Source: HLUCCA09 sp038745585
GTDB taxonomy: Bacteria > Pseudomonadota > Alphaproteobacteria > Rhodobacterales > Rhodobacteraceae
Assembly: GCA_038745585.1 (NCBI GenBank)
Contig: JBCDLH010000011.1
Coordinates: forward strand, 92,743 to 156,742
Reading direction: 5' to 3'
DNA: 64,000 nt
The translations under genes were made by a program, and so were the position numbers. The number at the start of each line of letters is the position of its first letter. Positions within the stretch are counted from its first letter, which is position 1. The notes under the pieces are model-generated. The model had not been told where the DNA came from and made no database searches. It was given only the letters and a program-made list of their open reading frames with translations. Positions 1 through 8,037 of this stretch are shown here, in pieces.

Positions 1-2
1 AA

Positions 3-83
3 ACGCTCGGTTTCACGGCGGAGGCGTTGCCGGACTGGGCCGAGGCGCGTCGACTTTGGGACAGCGAAGCACACGAGTACTAA
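3..83 (+). CDS. C-terminal end of an unidentified protein, cut by the window edge
   Basis: Frame 3 of the plus strand is open from the first base to a TAA at 81-83 and encodes about 26 residues ending in WDSEAHEY. The residue mix (acidic, with Trp and Leu) looks like a normal protein end, and the AT-rich promoter of the next gene starts shortly after it. Too little is present to name a family. It could be a chance open frame, since the other two plus frames are also open to about base 80. Confidence 0.35.
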   Translation, partial: TLGFTAEALPDWAEARRLWDSEAHEY

Positions 84-116
84 CGCCGAAGAGCGGACAC
101 CGCGCTATTTCCATGT

Positions 117-180
117 AGTGCGATATTGCACTTGATGATAGTTCAATATCGGATTATATAGTTCGATATCGCATTATATG
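117..180 (+). promoter_or_regulatory. Promoter with a three-copy operator, probably for the MarR regulator
   Basis: Bases 117-132 form a 16-bp perfect palindrome, AGTGCGATATTGCACT. Bases 141-160 and 161-180 are a tandem 20-bp direct repeat (GTTCAATATCGGATTATATA and its copy) matching at 17 of 20 positions. The minus strand of the first site reads GTGCAATATCGCACTA, so all three share a core like GTnCrATATCGnAyTA. A possible sigma70 promoter, TTGATG (132-137), 17 bp, TATATA (155-160), lies among the repeats. Bound repressor would block it. The gene two positions downstream is a MarR protein, so autoregulation is the simplest inference. Confidence 0.6.
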
Positions 181-189
181 GAGCCTCCT

Positions 190-1299
190 ATGACCCTCTC
201 CCGACGCAAGTTGCTCGCCCTCGTCGGCGGCGGCACGATCCTCGCAGCGACCGGCGGCGCAGCCGCGTTTCTTTCCACACGGACGCCCGTCGCGGCGCGT
301 GCGCCCTGGTCGCTCGCTGGGCGCTACGGCGAGATTCGGCGAGACGCGCTCTCCTGGGCGCTGCTTGCCCCGAACCCGCACAATCGGCAGCCTTGGGAGG
401 CCGAGCTGATCGGCGCAGACGCGGTCGCCATCTGGCGCGATCCCACCCGCGATCTGCCCCATACGGACCCGTTCGGGCGCCAGCTCACCATCGGCATGGG
501 TTGCTTTCTGGAGCTTATGGTCTTGGCTGCGGCGGAAGCGGGATATGGCGTAGACTTGGACTACTACCCCGAGGGCGAACGCGGCCCCGTCGCTCAAGCG
601 CGCTTTTTGCCCGGCGTGGCCGAGCCCGACCCGCTCTTTGCGTTTGCCGCGGCCCGCCGCTCGAACAAAGAGCCGTTCGATGGCCGGCCTGTTCCGCCCG
701 AGATCGCGGCCACGCTGAGCGCCTATGGCACGGTCGAGACGGCGCCCGAGGCGGTGGCCTATCTCAGGGACCTCACCTGGCGCGCGTGGCTGATCGAGAT
801 GCGGACGCCCCGGACCTGGAAAGAGTCGGTCGATCTTCTCAGGATCGGCAAGGCCGAGATTGAGGCCAATCCGGACGGGATCGACCTCTCGGGTCCGATG
901 TTCGACACGCTGGGCCCGCTGGGCTTCATGCCGAAAGAGGGCATGCTCGCGCCCGACAGCATGGCCGTGCGCCAGACCGCGGCGATCTACGAGGAGGTCA
1001 TGGCCACCGCGGCGGGCCATATCGTCTTGACGAGCGCGGGCAATTCGCGCGCCGATCAACTCGACGCGGGCCGGCAGTGGCTCCGCCTCAACCTGGAGAC
1101 GACACGCCTCGGCATAGATCTGCACCCCGTCAGCCAAGCGCTGCAGGAATATCCGGAGATGCAGGGGCCCTATGACGAGATGCACGCGCGCTACGCGGCA
1201 GAGGGCGAAACGGTTCAAATGCTCGCCCGGCTGGGGTATGGCCCCGAGATCGCCGAAACACCGCGCTGGACCTTGGAGGAAAAGCTGCGGGAAGCCTGA
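190..1299 (+). CDS. Tat-exported nitroreductase-like (Acg family) FMN-binding protein
   Basis: The protein is about 369 residues. It begins MTLSRRKLLALVGGG, a twin-arginine signal, followed by a hydrophobic stretch and AXA-like cleavage region, so it is probably exported to the periplasm. The segment with LLAPNPHNRQPW resembles the N-terminal flavin-binding part of Acg/nitroreductase-fold proteins; the later RRSNKEPFDGRPV segment is also typical of that group. I chose the ATG at 190 rather than 178 because a GGAG lies 6 bases before it and the predicted transcript would start close to 167. The MarR gene follows after 19 bases, so the two form a likely operon controlled by the repeats at 117-180. 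Substrate is unknown; a role in stress or xenobiotic redox chemistry is inference. Confidence 0.7.
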   Translation: MTLSRRKLLALVGGGTILAATGGAAAFLSTRTPVAARAPWSLAGRYGEIRRDALSWALLAPNPHNRQPWEAELIGADAVAIWRDPTRDLPHTDPFGRQLTIGMGCFLELMVLAAAEAGYGVDLDYYPEGERGPVAQARFLPGVAEPDPLFAFAAARRSNKEPFDGRPVPPEIAATLSAYGTVETAPEAVAYLRDLTWRAWLIEMRTPRTWKESVDLLRIGKAEIEANPDGIDLSGPMFDTLGPLGFMPKEGMLAPDSMAVRQTAAIYEEVMATAAGHIVLTSAGNSRADQLDAGRQWLRLNLETTRLGIDLHPVSQALQEYPEMQGPYDEMHARYAAEGETVQMLARLGYGPEIAETPRWTLEEKLREA

Positions 1300-1318
1300 G
1301 CCAGATCAGAAAGGCCGC

Positions 1319-1762
1319 ATGTCCGACGCCGACACCCGGATGTTTTTCGAGCTCTTCAACGAGATCGGGATCCTCTCGCAGCTCTCGACCGCGGTCTTCG
1401 AGGCGCGCCTGCCCGAGGGCATGCTCGTTTCGCACTTTTCGGTCGTCAACCACCTGACGCGGGTGCGGGATGGGCAGACGCCCCTCGCGCTCGCGCAAGC
1501 GTTTCAAGTGCCCAAGACGACGATGACCCACACGCTGGCGGGTCTCGCCAAAGCTGGATATGTCGAAATGCGGCCCAACCCGGAGGATGGACGCTCAAAG
1601 CAGGTCTGGCTTACCGATCGGGGCCGCGCCTTCCGCGAAGACGCCATCGCCGCTCTCGGCCCCGATATTGCGGCCCTTGCCCGGCAATATCCAGTTGAGC
1701 ACGTGGGCGATATTCTGCCCCGTCTGGCCGAGTTGCGCCGGGTTATGGACGCGATGCGCTAG
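1319..1762 (+). CDS. MarR-family transcriptional regulator
   Basis: This 147-residue protein has the length and layout of MarR regulators: an N-terminal dimerisation helix (FFELFNEIGILSQLSTAVFE), a winged helix-turn-helix at about 55-110 (LALAQAFQVPKTTMTHTLAGLAKAGYVEM followed by the wing PNPEDGRSKQVWLTDRG), and C-terminal dimerisation helices. The D-x-R-S-K wing pattern is diagnostic. It follows the exported oxidoreductase closely on the same strand and should act as a ligand-relieved repressor of that pair. The ligand cannot be read from sequence. A longer upstream reading frame exists, but it overlaps the preceding gene and has no family similarity. Confidence 0.85.
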   Translation: MSDADTRMFFELFNEIGILSQLSTAVFEARLPEGMLVSHFSVVNHLTRVRDGQTPLALAQAFQVPKTTMTHTLAGLAKAGYVEMRPNPEDGRSKQVWLTDRGRAFREDAIAALGPDIAALARQYPVEHVGDILPRLAELRRVMDAMR

Positions 1763-1847
1763 GTTTCTGCGGTCAAACGCGGGGTCTGCTGGAACTCTCC
1801 CGCACAAGGGGCGCTTCGAAAAGCCACTGCCGCCGGCACGGCGTGGC

Positions 1848-2651
1848 TCAAGCCCGGTGCGCTCCGCCGGCCAGTGCCCCGACATAGTCGAGGACGTCGG
1901 CGACAGGTTGGCCCTCGGCAATCCGGCCAACGATGGCCGAGCCGACAACCGTGCCATCGGCGACGCCGGCGATGGCCTTGGCTGCGTCCGGCGTCTTGAT
2001 GCCAAAGCCAACGACCACGGGCAGGTCGGTCGCCCGCTTGATCCGCGCAACTTCGGGCGCCACCTCGCCCGCCCGCGCCTCCGCCGCGCCGGTGATCCCG
2101 GTGATCGAGACATAGTAGACAAAGCCCGACGTATTCTGCAGGACCTTGGGCAAGCGCGCCTCGTCCGTTGTCGGTGTGGCAAGGCGGATGAAGTTGATCC
2201 CGGCGGCTTGGGCGGGGAGGCACAGCTCCGCGTCTTCCTCAGGTGGTAGGTCGACCACAATCAGCCCATCGATCCCCGCCGCTTTCGCGTCGCTGAGGAA
2301 CGTCTCCACCCCGTGGTGATAGATCGGATTGTAGTACCCCATCATCACGATGGGCGTCGTGTCGTCGCCGTCGCGAAACGCCCGCGCCATGGCGAGCGTC
2401 TTGTCCAGGGTCTGCCCCGCGTCGAGCGCCCGTTGCCCGGCAAGCTGGATCGTCGGGCCATCGGCCATCGGGTCTGTAAAGGGCATGCCGAGTTCGATAA
2501 TGTCGACGCCCGCGCCGGGCAGCCCTTGGATGAGCTCCAGCGAAGTCGCATAGTCGGGATCGCCGCCCATGACATAGGCGACAAAAGCTTTCCTTCCCTC
2601 GGCGCGCAGCCGGGCAAACGTGCGGTCGATGCGGGTTTCGGACGGTGTCAT
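1848..2651 (-). CDS. trpA: Tryptophan synthase alpha chain
   Basis: TrpA cleaves indole-3-glycerol phosphate to indole and glyceraldehyde-3-phosphate; the indole is channelled to TrpB. The 267-residue protein is standard size. The catalytic acid is in IIELGMPFTDPMADGP (E53, with D64 the second conserved acid), and the phosphate-binding loops near GITG and VVGFGIKTP are present. The ATG at 2651 gives the normal TrpA N-terminus; an upstream frame extension adds unrelated residues. No trpB lies beside it in this window, so the subunit genes are separated here. It converges with the MarR gene, leaving 85 bp with no clear hairpin. Confidence 0.96.
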   Translation of the reverse strand: MTPSETRIDRTFARLRAEGRKAFVAYVMGGDPDYATSLELIQGLPGAGVDIIELGMPFTDPMADGPTIQLAGQRALDAGQTLDKTLAMARAFRDGDDTTPIVMMGYYNPIYHHGVETFLSDAKAAGIDGLIVVDLPPEEDAELCLPAQAAGINFIRLATPTTDEARLPKVLQNTSGFVYYVSITGITGAAEARAGEVAPEVARIKRATDLPVVVGFGIKTPDAAKAIAGVADGTVVGSAIVGRIAEGQPVADVLDYVGALAGGAHRA

Positions 2652-2753
2652 GGGCGCCTCCCTGGTTGGCCCTCTCCCATGTCGCAGAGTACCCCGAGTT
2701 TCAATGCCCACCAGCCCCTACCGCTTGCCGCTCGCGGCGCCTATCTCTGGACT

Positions 2754-2969
2754 ATGAACTACGTGCTTGCTCTCCTCCTGCCGCCAGTGTCGGTCTTGCT
2801 CACCGGGCGGTGGTTTCTCGCGCTTGTCGTGCTCCTCTTTTGGATCCCTGCCGTTCTCTTTACCGGCGGGCTCACCCATCCCGTCTTTATCCTGCTGGCC
2901 TGGATCATCATCTTTCAGTCCGGCGCCGAGCGGCGGCACCGCGAAGCGATCCATGGGCGTGACGATTAG
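2754..2969 (+). CDS. Small two-helix membrane protein, YqaE/Pmp3-like
   Basis: The 71-residue product opens with LALLLPPVSVLLTGRW, close to the LPP...VLL pattern of YqaE/Pmp3 proteolipids, then has a second hydrophobic segment ending WIPAVLFTGG and a third short one (FILLAWIIIF) before a charged tail. Pmp3 proteins are small inner-membrane proteins linked to ion homeostasis and stress; this one is longer than the usual ~50 residues because of the extra hydrophobic stretch. It lies between trpA and the VOC gene on the opposite strand. The Shine-Dalgarno is weak, so the start is less certain than the family resemblance. Confidence 0.5.
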   Translation: MNYVLALLLPPVSVLLTGRWFLALVVLLFWIPAVLFTGGLTHPVFILLAWIIIFQSGAERRHREAIHGRDD

Positions 2970-2988
2970 CGCTCCGCCTTCGTAAGGC

Positions 2989-3408
2989 TCAGGCTTCGGC
3001 GGAGGTTGTGACCATCCAGCGAGTGCCAAAGCGATCGCGCACGACGCCGAAGCCCGGGGTCCAAAATGTCGGGCCATAGGGCTTGCCCGGCGCGCCGCTC
3101 TCGGACAGCCGCTCAAAGGCGACGCGCCCCGCCTCGACCGTGGGCAGTGCCATCGAGATCGAATTGCCCTCCATGGGCTTGGGATCGTCGCCCGCATCGT
3201 CGGAGGCCATGAGCATCCCGCCATCGGGCCAGATGATTGCGGCATGCATGATCCAGTTCGCCCTATCCTCGCGCACAACCATGCCCTCGCCGGGCGGCAG
3301 CTCTGAATAGGGCGACATCATCTCGATTGTTCCGTCAAAGACATCGGCATAGAACGTCATCGCCTCACGGCAGGTCCCGTCGAAAAAGAGATACGGAGTT
3401 GGGTGCAT
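2989..3408 (-). CDS. VOC-superfamily (PhnB-like glyoxalase fold) protein
   Basis: A 139-residue protein starting MHPTPYLFFDGTCREAMTFYADVF, the classic opening of PhnB/'3-demethylubiquinone methyltransferase-like' VOC proteins, with the paired beta-alpha-beta-beta-beta units and a conserved C-terminal RDRFGTRWMV. These proteins fold like glyoxalase I and bleomycin-resistance proteins, but for PhnB-type members the substrate is generally not known. The ATG at 3408 gives the normal N-terminus. It is transcribed away from ychF and towards the small membrane-protein gene; no operon partner is obvious. Confidence 0.85.
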   Translation of the reverse strand: MHPTPYLFFDGTCREAMTFYADVFDGTIEMMSPYSELPPGEGMVVREDRANWIMHAAIIWPDGGMLMASDDAGDDPKPMEGNSISMALPTVEAGRVAFERLSESGAPGKPYGPTFWTPGFGVVRDRFGTRWMVTTSAEA

Positions 3409-3535
3409 GGCGCGCCTCCATTCGGGTGTCCGCGTCGAGGATGCCACGGCGGGCGCCGTCTGTCATCGCGCAGAGCCGCTTGCATCGCTGCTGTCGCCGG
3501 GCTAGGCGGCGGCGCGCTTAGCGAAAGGACCGAAC

Positions 3536-4633
3536 ATGGGGTTCAAGACCGGAATTGTGGGCCTGCCCAATGTGGGGAAGTCCACGCTCTTTAACGCGCT
3601 CACCCGCACCGCCGCGGCCCAGGCCGCGAATTTCCCGTTCTGTACGATCGAGCCCAATGTCGGCGACGTCGCCGTGCCCGACGCGCGGCTCACGACCCTC
3701 GCGGACATCGCGAAATCGGCGCGGACGATCCCAGCGCGGCTGACCTTCGTGGACATTGCGGGCCTCGTAAAGGGCGCCTCGCGCGGCGAGGGCCTCGGCA
3801 ATCAGTTTCTGGCCAATATCCGCGAGGTCGACGCCATCGCCCATGTCCTGCGCTGCTTCGAGGACGACGACGTGACCCATGTGGACGGGCGGGTCGACCC
3901 TGTCGAGGACGCGCAGACGATCGAGACCGAGCTTATGCTGGCCGACCTGGAGTCGATCGAAAAGCGGCTGGCCGGGCTCTCGCGCAAGGTCCGCGGCGGC
4001 GACAAAGAGGCCGTCGTCCAGGAACGGCTCCTCAAGAGCGCCGCGGAGGCGCTCGAAACCGGCAAGCCCGCGCGGACCGTTGCGGTCGACGTTGAGGACC
4101 TGCGCGCATGGCGGTTGCTTCAGCTTCTGACGTCAAAGCCCGTCCTTTACGTTTGCAATGTCTCCGAAGAGGAGGCCGCATCGGGCAACGCACTGAGCCA
4201 GGCTGTCGCCGAGATGGCCGCGGCGGAGGGCGCCGCGTCGGTCGTCATCTCCGCCAAGATCGAGGAGGAGATTGCCCAAATCGACGCCGAAGAGGCCGCG
4301 GCCTTCCTGGACGAGTTGGGCCTCTCGGAGGCGGGGCTCGACCGGCTGATCCGCGCAGGTTACGCGCTTTTGAACCTCGAAACCTACTTTACCGCCGGTC
4401 CGAAAGAGGCGCGCGCCTGGACGATCCCGCAAGGTACACGCGCGCCGCAAGCCGCGGGTGTCATCCACGGCGATTTCGAAAAGGGTTTTATCCGGGCCGA
4501 GACGATCTCTTACAACGATTACGTCGCCAATGGCGGCGAGCAGGGTGCCAAAGAGGCCGGCAAGATGCGCGTCGAGGGCAAAGCCTATGAGGTCAAGGAC
4601 GGCGACGTCTTGCACTTTCTGCACAGCGGTTAA
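3536..4633 (+). CDS. ychF: Redox-regulated Obg-family ATPase YchF
   Basis: YchF/OLA1 is a ribosome-associated, universally conserved ATPase of the Obg GTPase family. The 365 residues carry the P-loop GLPNVGKST (9-17), a switch II DIAGLVKGAS motif and the C-terminal TGS domain (IRAETISYNDYVANGG, ending KDGDVLHFLHSG). The G4 position reads NVSE instead of NKxD, as expected for the ATP-preferring YchF branch. Length and start are standard, with AAAGG before the ATG. It is flanked by a divergent VOC gene and a downstream carboxypeptidase gene 89 bp away. Confidence 0.96.
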   Translation: MGFKTGIVGLPNVGKSTLFNALTRTAAAQAANFPFCTIEPNVGDVAVPDARLTTLADIAKSARTIPARLTFVDIAGLVKGASRGEGLGNQFLANIREVDAIAHVLRCFEDDDVTHVDGRVDPVEDAQTIETELMLADLESIEKRLAGLSRKVRGGDKEAVVQERLLKSAAEALETGKPARTVAVDVEDLRAWRLLQLLTSKPVLYVCNVSEEEAASGNALSQAVAEMAAAEGAASVVISAKIEEEIAQIDAEEAAAFLDELGLSEAGLDRLIRAGYALLNLETYFTAGPKEARAWTIPQGTRAPQAAGVIHGDFEKGFIRAETISYNDYVANGGEQGAKEAGKMRVEGKAYEVKDGDVLHFLHSG

Positions 4634-4722
4634 GCGCACGGCGCGTCAACGCTCGCGAAACCCCCATGATCTAGGCCCTTGCCAGCGCGGAGGAGCCGCG
4701 CGGCGGCAGGAGGGGCGCAGGC

Positions 4723-5715
4723 GTGATCAGGCTACGCATGATTGTGGTTTTGGTTTTGGCTTTGGGGCCGCTCTGCGCCCAAGCTGCGCCCAACGCGGCC
4801 TTTGTCATGGATGCGCGCGACGGAAGGGTCCTCTTGGCCGAGAACGCCGATACGCGGCTGCACCCTGCCTCGCTCACCAAGATGATGACGCTTTACCTCG
4901 CGCTGTCTGCGCTGGAAGCGGGCGACCTCGGCCCCGATGACATCGTCCGCGTCTCTCCGGCCGCGGCCGCGACGGGGGGCGCTTCGCTCGATCTGGTCGC
5001 GGGGCAGCGGATCACCATCCGCAATCTGGTGCGCGCGACCGCGGTACGGTCGGCCAACGACGCTGCCGTTGCGCTTGCCGAGGCCGTCGCCGGGAGCGAG
5101 GCGGCCTTCGTCGAACGTATGAACGCGACGGCAGCAGCAATGGGTCTGTCGCAGACGACTTTTCGTAACCCCCACGGGCTGACCGAAGCGGGCCATTTGA
5201 CGACCGCGCGCGACATGTCTCGCCTGGGCTGGACTCTGTTGCGCAGCTTTCCCGCCTATGGGCATCTTTTCTCTCGCACGACGGTCGAGATCGGCCCGCG
5301 CCGCATTGCCCATACGAACCGGCGGTTTCTCTCGGGCTATGCCGGCGCCGACGGGATCAAAACGGGCTATACGCGCGCGGCGGGCTTTACGCTGACGGCG
5401 AGCGCGCGGCGCGGCCACAAGCATCTCATCGTGACGGTGCTTGGCGCTCCGTCCTCGGCGGCGCGTACCGCCCGCGCGGCGGCCTTGCTCGACTGGGGCT
5501 TTGCGCGCGTGGCCGAAGAGGTCGCCTCTGTCCCGCTGCCCCGCTTCACCTTCCTAAGGCCCGGCCGCCCACTGCCGCTTATGACCGCCGCAGCACCGCT
5601 CCTTGGGGCGCGCGCGTCGCGCCCGCTCGTCTCGCGCGATGGAGCGACGGCTGAGGATCGGCCGACGGCCCTGCCGCCCGGCGGGCTGCCCCTCTCTGCC
5701 TTCGCGTCGCGCTGA
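4723..5715 (+). CDS. Serine-type D-alanyl-D-alanine carboxypeptidase (DacA/PBP5-6 family)
   Basis: This 330-residue periplasmic enzyme would trim the terminal D-Ala from peptidoglycan stem pentapeptides. A signal peptide (MIRLRMIVVLVLALGPLCAQA) precedes the S11 peptidase fold with all three penicillin-binding motifs: SLTK (nucleophile S50, K53), SAN (110-112) and KTGYT (213-217). The C-terminal ~80 residues are Pro/Ala-rich and do not look like the usual PBP5 membrane-anchoring domain, so attachment may differ. The start is a GTG at 4723 with AGGAGGGG upstream. It is monocistronic as far as can be seen. Confidence 0.9.
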   Translation: MIRLRMIVVLVLALGPLCAQAAPNAAFVMDARDGRVLLAENADTRLHPASLTKMMTLYLALSALEAGDLGPDDIVRVSPAAAATGGASLDLVAGQRITIRNLVRATAVRSANDAAVALAEAVAGSEAAFVERMNATAAAMGLSQTTFRNPHGLTEAGHLTTARDMSRLGWTLLRSFPAYGHLFSRTTVEIGPRRIAHTNRRFLSGYAGADGIKTGYTRAAGFTLTASARRGHKHLIVTVLGAPSSAARTARAAALLDWGFARVAEEVASVPLPRFTFLRPGRPLPLMTAAAPLLGARASRPLVSRDGATAEDRPTALPPGGLPLSAFASR

Positions 5716-5821
5716 TCCACACTCGCCCGCCAACCCGGCCTGGTGCGTGTCGCTGGCGCGGCGTGCGCGCTGAACGCGGCGCTACGCCAACCGTCTTTTG
5801 AAGGAACAGCGGCCAGCGCCG

Positions 5822-6637
5822 CTACCCGCTCGACGTCGCCCCGAGCGCCGCGGAGAGCGCGGCGGCGGCGCGCGCAACATCGCTGCCAAGCCGCGCGGTC
5901 GCCTCAAGCGTCACCCGCGAGACCGGACCCGAAACTGAAAGCCCCGCCACCGCTGCCCCCGACGCGTCAAAGACCGGCGCTGCGACACAGCGCATGCCGG
6001 TGCTGCGCTCCTCGTTGTCGACGGCATAGCCGCGCGCGCGGATCCGGTCGAGATCCTCGGCGAGCGCGTCGCGTGAAGTCAGCGTGTGCCCGGTAAAGCG
6101 CGTGAGCTCGGCCCGCGCGAAGTAGGCTGCGCGCTGGTCGGGATCGAACCAGGCCAGTAGCGCTTTGCCAATGCCCGAGGCGTGGAGCGGCGAGAGCGTG
6201 CCGGGCGGAAAGAAGGCGCGCAGTGTCTCGTCGGTCTCGGCCTGGCTCACGAACATGACCTCGTCGCCCCGCGCCACGCCCAGATTTGCGGTCTCGCCGG
6301 TCTCGGCCCGCAATTGCCGCATCGGCCCCTGCGCGCGCTCGACGACAGAAGCGCGCCGCAGAAACGATGAGCCAATGAGAAACGCCCGCGGTCCGACAGC
6401 CCAGCTTTGCTCTTCCGGGTCGAGCTCGACAATGCCGCGCGCCTCCAGCGTGATCAGCACGCGATAGACCGTGGCGGGCGATTGTCCGAGCCGCGACGCC
6501 AGCTCAGTCAGCGTTGCGGCCCCTGCCTCGGCAAGCCCTTCGAGGATCGCCATCGCCCGATCGAGCGACTGGATCGTGTTCTGTTCGGTCTTGTCGGCAA
6601 AGGCCCGCGGCCGCCCACGGGGCCTCTTTTCCGGCAT
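5822..6637 (-). CDS. bhcR: IclR-family regulator of the beta-hydroxyaspartate cycle
   Basis: A 271-residue IclR protein: N-terminal winged helix (about 20-85, TLTELASRLGQSPATVYRVLITLEARG) and a C-terminal effector-binding domain with the characteristic ASGIGKALLAWF and YAVDNEERSTGMRCVAAPVF signatures. It is divergent from bhcABCD across a 179-bp AT-rich region. From studies of the Paracoccus cluster, BhcR binds this intergenic promoter and responds to glyoxylate; its assignment here rests on family plus the exact gene order, so confidence is high. Confidence 0.92.
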   Translation of the reverse strand: MPEKRPRGRPRAFADKTEQNTIQSLDRAMAILEGLAEAGAATLTELASRLGQSPATVYRVLITLEARGIVELDPEEQSWAVGPRAFLIGSSFLRRASVVERAQGPMRQLRAETGETANLGVARGDEVMFVSQAETDETLRAFFPPGTLSPLHASGIGKALLAWFDPDQRAAYFARAELTRFTGHTLTSRDALAEDLDRIRARGYAVDNEERSTGMRCVAAPVFDASGAAVAGLSVSGPVSRVTLEATARLGSDVARAAAALSAALGATSSG

Positions 6638-6816
6638 GTTCCCAGACCTTTTTCAGTTTCGCACCTGCAGCATCAACATCTGAAAAACTTTAAAGCACTG
6701 AATTTAAGAAAGGAAACTTCTAATTTCATACAGTGGAAAAAGAATTCAAAAAAGTTGTCTGCGGTGGGCTGCCTCGTCTAGGAGAGCTCAAACGCAGGAC
6801 AGAGCGAGACGATACC
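6638..6816. promoter_or_regulatory. Divergent bhcR-bhcA control region
   Basis: This 179-bp stretch is far more AT-rich than its surroundings. It contains a perfect inverted repeat, TTTTTCAG (6649-6656) and CTGAAAAA (6680-6687), with arm centres 31 bp apart, about three helical turns. Further GAAA/TTTC elements lie at roughly 6710-6755 (GGAAACTTCTAATTTC, GTGGAAAAAG). IclR regulators usually bind such GAAA/TTTC palindromes, so these are candidate BhcR sites. I cannot place the two promoters exactly. Confidence 0.6.
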
Positions 6817-8007
6817 ATGGACAACCCGGTTTTCATCCCCGGCCCGACGAACCTTCCCGACCGCCTGCGCAAGGCCTGCGATGTGGCAACGCTCGACCAT
6901 CGCTCGTCGGCCTTTGCCGCGATCCTGCATCCGACGCTGGCCGGTGTCGCGCGGATCCTCAAGACGAGCGCGGGCGAGGTCTTTGTCTTCCCGGCAACCG
7001 GAACGGGCGGCTGGGAAGCGGCCATCGCCAACACGCTCAGCACGGGCGACAAGGTGCTGGCAGGGCGTAACGGCATGTTCTCGCACCGCTGGATCGACAT
7101 GTGCCAGCGCTTCGGCCTCGACGTCCAGATCATCGCGCATCGCTGGGGCGAGGGCCTTGATGCGGCGCGCTACGAGGACGTGCTGCGCGCCGATACCGCG
7201 CACGAGATCAAAGCGGTTTTGGCCACCCATAACGAGACGGCCACCGGTGTCGTCTCCGATATTGCGGCCCTGCGCGCCGCCCTCGGCGCGTCGGGGCACC
7301 CCGCGCTGCTCCTAGTCGACGGCGTCTCCTCGATCGGCTCGATGGATTTTCGAATGGACGAGTGGGGCGTGGATCTCGCTGTGACGGGTTCGCAAAAGGG
7401 CTTCATGCTGCCCCCCGGTCTCGCCATTGTCGGCGTCTCGGCCAAAGCCCGCGCCGCCGCCGAGACCGCGGACCTGCCGCGCACCTTTTTCGATTTCGAC
7501 GATATGCGTCGGGGATATGCGGCCTCAGCCTATCCCTACACCCCGGCCGTGGGCCTGATGAACGGGCTCCGCACCGCGTGTGAGATGATCGAAGAGGAAG
7601 GGCTCGAACACGTCTTCGCGCGCCATGCGCGGATTGCCGATGGGGTCCGCGCCGCGGTGCGTGCTTGGGGCCTTAGCCTGTGCGCAGAGCAGGCCGATTG
7701 GTACTCTAACACCGTCTCGGCCATTCGCATGCCCGAGGGCTTTGACGCCAACGCCTTTGTTGCCCGCGCGGCCCAGACCTATGGCGTCGCCTTCGGCACC
7801 GGGTTGGGCGAGGTCGCCGGCAAGGTTTTTCGCATCGGTCATCTCGGCATGCTCACCGATGTGCAGGCGCTCTCGGGGCTCGCCGCGGCCGAAATGGTCA
7901 TGGCCGATCTTGGCATGGACATTGTGCCCGGCTCCGGCGTCGCAGCGGCGCAGGGCGTCTACCGCACGACGGTCGGTTCGCCCGCCCTAGATCTTGCCGC
8001 AGAGTAA
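6817..8007 (+). CDS. bhcA: L-aspartate:glyoxylate aminotransferase
   Basis: BhcA transfers the amino group of L-aspartate to glyoxylate, giving glycine and oxaloacetate, the output step of the beta-hydroxyaspartate cycle. The 396-residue protein is a fold-type I, class V aminotransferase related to serine/alanine-glyoxylate aminotransferases. FPATGTGGWEAAI (58-70) contacts the cofactor phosphate, D168 in LLLVDGVSS holds the pyridine nitrogen, and K194 in GSQKGFMLPPG should form the Schiff base. The ATG at 6817 begins MDNPVFIPGPTNLPD, the family's normal start; an upstream in-frame start at 6733 would add 28 residues of promoter-derived sequence. First gene of bhcABCD. Confidence 0.93.
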   Translation: MDNPVFIPGPTNLPDRLRKACDVATLDHRSSAFAAILHPTLAGVARILKTSAGEVFVFPATGTGGWEAAIANTLSTGDKVLAGRNGMFSHRWIDMCQRFGLDVQIIAHRWGEGLDAARYEDVLRADTAHEIKAVLATHNETATGVVSDIAALRAALGASGHPALLLVDGVSSIGSMDFRMDEWGVDLAVTGSQKGFMLPPGLAIVGVSAKARAAAETADLPRTFFDFDDMRRGYAASAYPYTPAVGLMNGLRTACEMIEEEGLEHVFARHARIADGVRAAVRAWGLSLCAEQADWYSNTVSAIRMPEGFDANAFVARAAQTYGVAFGTGLGEVAGKVFRIGHLGMLTDVQALSGLAAAEMVMADLGMDIVPGSGVAAAQGVYRTTVGSPALDLAAE

Positions 8008-8037
8008 GGTTTGTTAAGACAACAGCTGGAGAGAGCG

